Source: Deltaproteobacteria bacterium (GTDB lineage: Bacteria > Desulfobacterota > DSM-4660 > Desulfatiglandales > HGW-15). Taken from it: a DNA stretch of 38,906 nt. The first letter of the stretch is position 1, and each line of letters begins with the position of its first letter. The notes under the pieces are model-generated. The model was not told the DNA's origin and made no database searches. It worked only from the letters and a program-made list of their open reading frames with translations. Shown here piece by piece: positions 34,514 through 38,906 of the stretch. The DNA lies in the NCBI GenBank assembly GCA_019308745.1, contig JAFDHO010000024.1, forward strand, positions 1 to 38,906, read 5' to 3'. The position numbers and the translations under genes are program-made.

Positions 34514-35711
34514 TGGCCTGACGCTCCAGGATAGTATTTGAAAAAAGGGCTCCTTTGATAAAGACGGATTCAGAAGGCCTTGGCATGATATTTTCTATAA
34601 TCTCCTGCCTTCCTTCATATGCTTGTATGCATGGGATATGCTCAGGCCGTAAGAGCCTGTCCCTTATGTGATTTGATAAGCCTTCGACATAGTAATCCGC
34701 CTCGATTCTTGAGATTAATCCATGAAGCGGAAGGTATCTGAGTAGATCGATGAGATAAAAGTATGCTGAAGTGTCGACAAAATTAGCGTGCCTGTAACAC
34801 GTAGGAACTGGCTCCCAGGAAAAATCAATCTTAATGAAAGTGTCCTTGTATTCAGTCAGATGGTTTTTGATAAAGTGCCAACTTTTTTGTAGGGCCCTTT
34901 TCTGGCTGTTAGAAAGGGCCTTATCTCCAATGGACGAAGCTTTCATGAAGTAGTAGATAGTGACTATATGGTGGAGGGTATCTCCAAAAAAAATGGCGTG
35001 GTCGCCCAGAATTCTATTGAATACCTTTGTAAATAGGAGAGGGAAGAAACGATGTATTCTAAAAAATGCTCTCTGCCATACCTGCGGCTCAATATATGGG
35101 AAGAAACCGTCTGACCGTGCCGAAGAGAGAATTCTTTCCCTGGTCTTGGGAATCACTCGCTGGGGAATTAAACCGTAGTCATGGTCTCTGTTTATGGCCT
35201 GAAGAAAGTAATAGGCCATTGCGCTCGTGTTGATTATGTGTGGATATTTGCTATGACAATTGGATATTACGTCATGATAAAACCGTCCTCCACCCAAGTA
35301 GCATCTTTCAATAAAGCTGAGAAACAGGTCGGTATCCCAATTCATTTGAACATGCAGTAGCCCTGCAGCTTCTTCGGCATATTCAAATAATATTATTGTA
35401 GCTGGGATGCTTCCCTTCCTGGATCGCAGCCCTCTGGGAGATATAAAGGGTTCATCTATTCCGTTTCTAAGGGTCGAGTTATTCACTATATTCTCAATTG
35501 CTCTTAGGGCCATAGATGCCCTCTCGTGGAAGATTCTTTCCCCAGTAAGTATATACTGTGTAGCAAAAATCTTCGCCGCAGCGGACGTCTCTCGATAATA
35601 GGGCTGATCCAATAGGAAATTATTGATAAGCCCCCTCTTTTCGCCATCAAGCACCTGTGAATCCAGAGCTTCCTGTACAATACATGTCCATATTTGGCTT
35701 AGGCTTGACAT
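34494..35711 (-). CDS. Uncharacterised protein, helical (possible alpha/alpha-toroid)
   Basis: 405 residues, not recognised. No signal peptide or convincing membrane segment. Repeated amphipathic helices with aromatic residues (YYRETSAAAKIFATQYILTG, SIPATIILFEYAEEAAGLLH, YFMKASSIGDKALSNSQKRA, HFIKNHLTEYKDTFI) and scattered Trp/His resemble (alpha/alpha) barrel carbohydrate-active proteins, for example glucuronyl C5-epimerase-like or lyase-like folds, but no catalytic motif was identified. It overlaps the FrhB-like gene by 20 nt and follows the kinase-like/methyltransferase gene after 2 nt, so it belongs to the same operon and probably acts on the same sugar intermediate. Confidence 0.78.
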   Translation of the reverse strand: MSSLSQIWTCIVQEALDSQVLDGEKRGLINNFLLDQPYYRETSAAAKIFATQYILTGERIFHERASMALRAIENIVNNSTLRNGIDEPFISPRGLRSRKGSIPATIILFEYAEEAAGLLHVQMNWDTDLFLSFIERCYLGGGRFYHDVISNCHSKYPHIINTSAMAYYFLQAINRDHDYGLIPQRVIPKTRERILSSARSDGFFPYIEPQVWQRAFFRIHRFFPLLFTKVFNRILGDHAIFFGDTLHHIVTIYYFMKASSIGDKALSNSQKRALQKSWHFIKNHLTEYKDTFIKIDFSWEPVPTCYRHANFVDTSAYFYLIDLLRYLPLHGLISRIEADYYVEGLSNHIRDRLLRPEHIPCIQAYEGRQEIIENIMPRPSESVFIKGALFSNTILERQASEGREN

Positions 35712-35713
35712 TC

Positions 35714-37126
35714 TTACTGCATGATCTTCCCTAGGAACACTATGTAGTTCTCGCCAATTTGCTCCGAATGAATCAAGTGGAAATATTTTGAAAAGTGCTC
35801 CTCAAACCAAGCCAGGTTGTACCAGGTTGGTATGTTTACTTGACCTCCGCGAATCCACAGACCTTTAGGCATGAATTCGATGCAAACGTACTTCTTGCTG
35901 TACCGCCCTATCTCCTGTAAGACGTGATCAATATGATATCCCTGGGATAGCGTCAGGTGATGCAATAGGGCAAGTGCGAAAACCATATCTGACTTGAATC
36001 TTTCCCAAGGGAGTGGATAGGTTGTTTTTACTATAGGGGCCATAAAGTTGTAATTTACAAATATTATTCTGTCATGGGTTTTTTTGTTTTTGTTATAGCC
36101 AATATCTATGGCCTGTTCGTCTGAATCCTGACATATGACCTGCCTGATCCTGGTCCTTTCGAGTAGGAGTCTGGAGAAGAGGCCTTGATTCCCCCCGACA
36201 TCAATAGCAGTCTTTGCGTCGAGACAAAATCTGTTTGTTAGCTGTATGATCCTATCGAATCTTTCCTTCTTTCTTGTTATTATGGAATGGTAGTCTTTCC
36301 AGTCTGTTGCTATCGGATGTCTCTTTATGCTTGTTATCTTTTTTTCAAGATGGAAGAGATCTCGGTCGGGGGTTATTCCCTGGAGGATCAACTTCAAGAG
36401 ATAAACTGATCTTTTGACAAGGTAGTTTCTCTTAGAAAGCTTCCTGTAAATTGCTGGTTTGTCAGACGACAGCAAATTATGTGGGAGAAAAAGTGCCCTG
36501 ACAAGATACTGAAGTAGTTTGCGATTGAATCTTCTAAGCAAGATGGATTTATAGAGGAGGTACTCATGGTGGGGAGTCAGGTTGCCTGAAAAGATGCTCA
36601 ATTTAGCCACAAAATCAAGACCATTCCTCCAGAGTACTAAAGGGTAGTAGTAAAAGCGGAGGAACTCTTCATAAGAGAACCAGGCCTTTTTCCTGGTGTT
36701 GTCAAGGACAAAGCTGCCGATATCTATGTATTTTGGCCTGTTACACTCAAAAAGCACGTTAAGCCCGTGACAATCCTTCATGTTGAGACCGTATTTCCTG
36801 GCAATTCTAGCGACTCTTAGTAGCATTAGAGCAGAATCCCTTAGCATAGAAAATGTCCATTCCTGAGGAAAAATAACCGGGTCTATCCTTTCATGTTCAA
36901 TTATTAGTGGATAATTAGTAAAACGATAGTTAGTGATCCGAGTGTCAGGTATAAGGTTTTCCTGGCGCAGCGTATTGATGAATCCCGATTTGAACAGGTG
37001 GAGCATGCTTTGAACGGCCTCAGGGTAAATCCCACGCAGGACTTTGCTATTCCAGGAAAATACGTCGCCGTTGTTGTCCCTTCTTCTTCTCTGAAGATAG
37101 ACTATTTCGCCTTCAGGAATTTTCAT
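35714..37126 (-). CDS. Kinase-like N-terminal domain fused to class I SAM methyltransferase
   Basis: 470 residues. The N-terminal half has a kinase-like bracket KDCHGLNVLFECNRPKYIDIGSF: Asp118, His120 and Asn123, then Asp135-Ile-Gly, resembling a catalytic loop and metal-binding D-x-G but with the first two residues in the order D-x-H. The C-terminal half has motif I TAIDVGGNQGLFSRLL (about 305), QDSDEQAID and MVFALALLHHLTLS, a SAM methyltransferase. Similar two-domain proteins occur in nodulation and exopolysaccharide loci. The N-terminal part may bind or phosphorylate a sugar, or be a non-catalytic scaffold. It overlaps the flippase gene by 4 nt (ATGA). Confidence 0.8.
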   Translation of the reverse strand: MKIPEGEIVYLQRRRRDNNGDVFSWNSKVLRGIYPEAVQSMLHLFKSGFINTLRQENLIPDTRITNYRFTNYPLIIEHERIDPVIFPQEWTFSMLRDSALMLLRVARIARKYGLNMKDCHGLNVLFECNRPKYIDIGSFVLDNTRKKAWFSYEEFLRFYYYPLVLWRNGLDFVAKLSIFSGNLTPHHEYLLYKSILLRRFNRKLLQYLVRALFLPHNLLSSDKPAIYRKLSKRNYLVKRSVYLLKLILQGITPDRDLFHLEKKITSIKRHPIATDWKDYHSIITRKKERFDRIIQLTNRFCLDAKTAIDVGGNQGLFSRLLLERTRIRQVICQDSDEQAIDIGYNKNKKTHDRIIFVNYNFMAPIVKTTYPLPWERFKSDMVFALALLHHLTLSQGYHIDHVLQEIGRYSKKYVCIEFMPKGLWIRGGQVNIPTWYNLAWFEEHFSKYFHLIHSEQIGENYIVFLGKIMQ

Positions 37127-38439
37127 GAGCTAGTGGGTCCCTTAATTAATAGGACGTCTTCCTTAAACCTTCTGGCAAAGGCTGGGGCTACAATAGCGCC
37201 AAAAAACCAAACGAGAAGAAACCCTGCCACAGCACCAAACAACCCATAGCTTCTTATCAGAAGGTAATAGGATGGGAGCGCAAAAAGACCTGCTAATAAC
37301 GAGTAAATCATTACCACCCTTATTTTGTTTTCGACGAGTAGCATCTTTTTTCTTAGGGATACGTGGAATACAAAAATGATACCGAACACCTGGTATTTAA
37401 GGAGATAGGCGGATTGTGCAAAATGCTTACCATAAAGAAGGGAGACTATATAGTCACTAAAGAAATGAATTGATAGAGAAATACATAAGGCGATCGCCAA
37501 GAATAAAATAAAGGTGTTTCTCTTACTGTGCAAGTATGTCTCCGTGTCATTGTGGTTCTTGTTAACAAAATAGGGGAAAATGGAGGTGCTTATTACTACG
37601 GGCACGAAAAAGAAAACTTCCACTATAGTAGAAGATGCATTAAAGATTCCAAGGGAAGTCGAGTCAAGGAGGTTGAACAGAATTATTTGGCCTATTCTGA
37701 GGGAAATAGTGGTTGCGAAAAAGGAGATAATCATTGGTATGCAAGCGCCAAGAAGGTGTGTTGCTGTTGAGGATGAAAATTGCCATTTTCTTATGCTTAA
37801 TTTGTTTAAATAAAAGAAGAGGAGTAAGAAAAATACAGTAATTGCGATTTCGATCATGGCAGCAACGCCAAAGGCTAATACGGAAGCTTTCTTGATGATC
37901 AAAAGTATCTTGGTGAAAGATATGATGGTAAAGGCTATAGTTTGAGCCCATACTGTGTATTTGGATTTTATGTGAGCCTGGTAGTAGAGGTCTATCACAA
38001 GAAAGGATTGAAAAAGGAATCCTCCTGCACATAGGGTTACAAGATATAGGAGTAAGGTATCGTCGGAGCGGAATACGAAGATCGTCATTACTGAAAGCAA
38101 GAAGGCGATCAGGCCGCCGATCAGCCTGAGATAGAAGGTGGTTCCAAGGATGATATCTGTTTTTTCTGGGAACCTTACTAGTTCTCTCACTACAATACCT
38201 TCCAGGCCAAGCCCTGCAAACACGCCAAAGAGTGCGGTGAAGGAAAGGGCGTAGTTTAGGAGTCCGTATTGTGCCGGCCCGAGGTATCTTGCGACCCAGG
38301 CTCCGACAAGTATCCCAATCCCTATTCTGAATACCTTGTCGAAAGTAAGCCATGAAACATTCGTTAGAATGGAGTTGAACGCCACATCTTTAGTAAGGAG
38401 TAAGGATTTTTCTGCTGTAGTGTTTACTGTCTGCCTCAC
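37123..38439 (-). CDS. Wzx-type oligosaccharide flippase (MOP/RfbX family)
   Basis: About 438 residues from GTG 38439 (AGGA 10 nt upstream); the frame stays open to TTG 38523. Twelve or more hydrophobic segments. SWLTFDKVFRIGIGILVGAWVARYLGPAQYGLLNYALSF is the conserved first helix pair of the family, and the remaining helices have the spaced basic residues of flippases. It moves the completed lipid-linked repeat unit to the outer face, linking the cytoplasmic GT4/GT2 enzymes to the periplasmic side. I prefer the shorter start because codons from 38440 to 38523 overlap the tail of a decayed flippase copy. It is the first intact gene of the - strand run in this window. Confidence 0.88.
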   Translation of the reverse strand: MRQTVNTTAEKSLLLTKDVAFNSILTNVSWLTFDKVFRIGIGILVGAWVARYLGPAQYGLLNYALSFTALFGVFAGLGLEGIVVRELVRFPEKTDIILGTTFYLRLIGGLIAFLLSVMTIFVFRSDDTLLLYLVTLCAGGFLFQSFLVIDLYYQAHIKSKYTVWAQTIAFTIISFTKILLIIKKASVLAFGVAAMIEIAITVFFLLLFFYLNKLSIRKWQFSSSTATHLLGACIPMIISFFATTISLRIGQIILFNLLDSTSLGIFNASSTIVEVFFFVPVVISTSIFPYFVNKNHNDTETYLHSKRNTFILFLAIALCISLSIHFFSDYIVSLLYGKHFAQSAYLLKYQVFGIIFVFHVSLRKKMLLVENKIRVVMIYSLLAGLFALPSYYLLIRSYGLFGAVAGFLLVWFFGAIVAPAFARRFKEDVLLIKGPTSS

Positions 38440-38523
38440 TAGGGTATGTCCTGCTTCAGTGGAGATTAGAGACGAAACTACAAGCCGTGGCCCGGGTTTT
38501 GCCTCTCTCTTTTCCTTTTTCAA

Positions 38524-38787
38524 TGAGGTTTCTGTTAACTATTTCATCAAGGCCAAGGGTGGCAAAGGCAGTGAAGATCCCCACAAGACTCACTGCGTAG
38601 CTTAGTAAACCGAAACTTTGGGGCCGAGATATCTGATTACGTAAATGGAGACAAGAGAAGTCACTATAATTCGAGTGAGCTTTTCTGTCATGATCCAGGC
38701 CGTATTAAAGAAATAGCGGCTGAAACTTTCTGAATGCATATTCAGGAAGAATGCCATGTTAAGATTTATGCGCACTCCTTTTGGCAA
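38524..38787 (-). pseudogene. Decayed N-terminal fragment of a second Wzx-type flippase
   Basis: The frame from 38787 (likely start ATG 38757, MAFFLNMHSESFS) reads TAWIMTEKLTRIIV...YVIRYLGP, matching the N-terminus of the intact flippase next to it. At the run of four C's (38620-38623 on the complement) it shifts frame; restoring one C gives PQSFGLLSYAVSLVGIFTAFATLGLDEIVNRNL, which aligns with PAQYGLLNYALSFTALFGVFAGLGLEGIVVREL. Homology stops at about 38535 and the sequence then enters the intact gene. So it is a truncated and frameshifted copy, not a working protein. Confidence 0.8.
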
Positions 38788-38828
38788 TGAACAATCTTTA
38801 ACGAGTAAATGGCGACCTGCAGGGTGCG

Positions 38829-38906
38829 GACACCTTTGTAAGACCTATTTGCGGCCTATTTTGGGGACGGTAACATGATTGCCTTGCTCCAAAACCGGAT
38901 GAAACG
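38829..38906. repeat. TIR hairpin element, copy F (cut by window edge)
   Basis: GGACACCTTTGTAAGACC is a diverged left end; the core GGGGACGGTAACATGATTGCC and CTTGCTCCAAAACCGGATGAAACG continue to the last base. The right end and second hairpin block would lie beyond the window. It sits upstream of the flippase fragment. Confidence 0.6.

Overview
The window is a 39 kb glycan-assembly region from a bacterium. I see no rRNA, tRNA or housekeeping marker that fixes the taxon. The mix of polyprenyl-phosphate-sugar synthases, GT-C membrane transferases, a cobalamin-binding radical SAM protein, ferredoxin/FrhB-like and pyruvyl-transferase genes, GTG/TTG starts and moderate GC suggests an anaerobic Desulfobacterota (deltaproteobacterium)-type organism. 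That placement is inference. The right end (about 30-38.9 kb) looks visibly more AT-rich than the left.

Layout. From 1 to 13.8 kb the genes run on the + strand: a 5'-truncated GtrB/DPM-like GT2; two tandem DUF2723 (TMEM260-like) plus TPR membrane proteins; a DPM-like GT2; a B12-binding radical SAM protein; two tandem ArnT-like GT-C proteins; an orphan 3' end of a group II intron; a SAM methyltransferase; and a YfhO-family membrane protein. From 14.0 to 21.1 kb on the - strand come a second YfhO protein, a GT2, a methyltransferase like the one on the + strand, then an epimerase - DegT aminotransferase - methyltransferase operon. A lone + gene (21.4-22.1 kb) encodes a small membrane protein and has a good sigma70-type promoter. 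From 22.4 to 38.5 kb everything is on the - strand. Read in the direction of transcription it is: Wzx-type flippase, kinase-like/methyltransferase fusion, unknown protein, FrhB-like iron-sulfur protein, pyruvyl transferase, GT4, GT2, GT4, GT-C, GT2, GT4, and a TMTC-like GT-C with TPRs. A decayed flippase fragment lies at the right edge.

How the genes may work together. Four DPM/GtrB-like GT2 enzymes would load sugars on a polyprenyl phosphate at the cytoplasmic face. Eight large GT-C or GT-C-like integral membrane proteins could use such donors on the outer face to glycosylate proteins, lipids or polysaccharide. The aminotransferase/epimerase and pyruvyl-transferase genes would supply unusual sugars and decorations, the GT4/GT2 enzymes would build a repeat unit, and the flippase would export it. 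The density of GT-C proteins, including bacterial relatives of the animal TMEM260 and TMTC O-mannosyltransferases, and their occurrence as duplicated pairs, are the most striking features.

Structure beyond the genes. A family of about 140-260 bp intergenic elements with AGACCTTTGAAAA-type terminal inverted repeats and strong internal hairpins occurs six times (one cut by the window edge). There is also a REP-like double hairpin at 25.8 kb, the group II intron domain V/VI remnant at 10.6-10.7 kb, and a 13-bp tandem duplication that frameshifts the end of the second DUF2723 gene.
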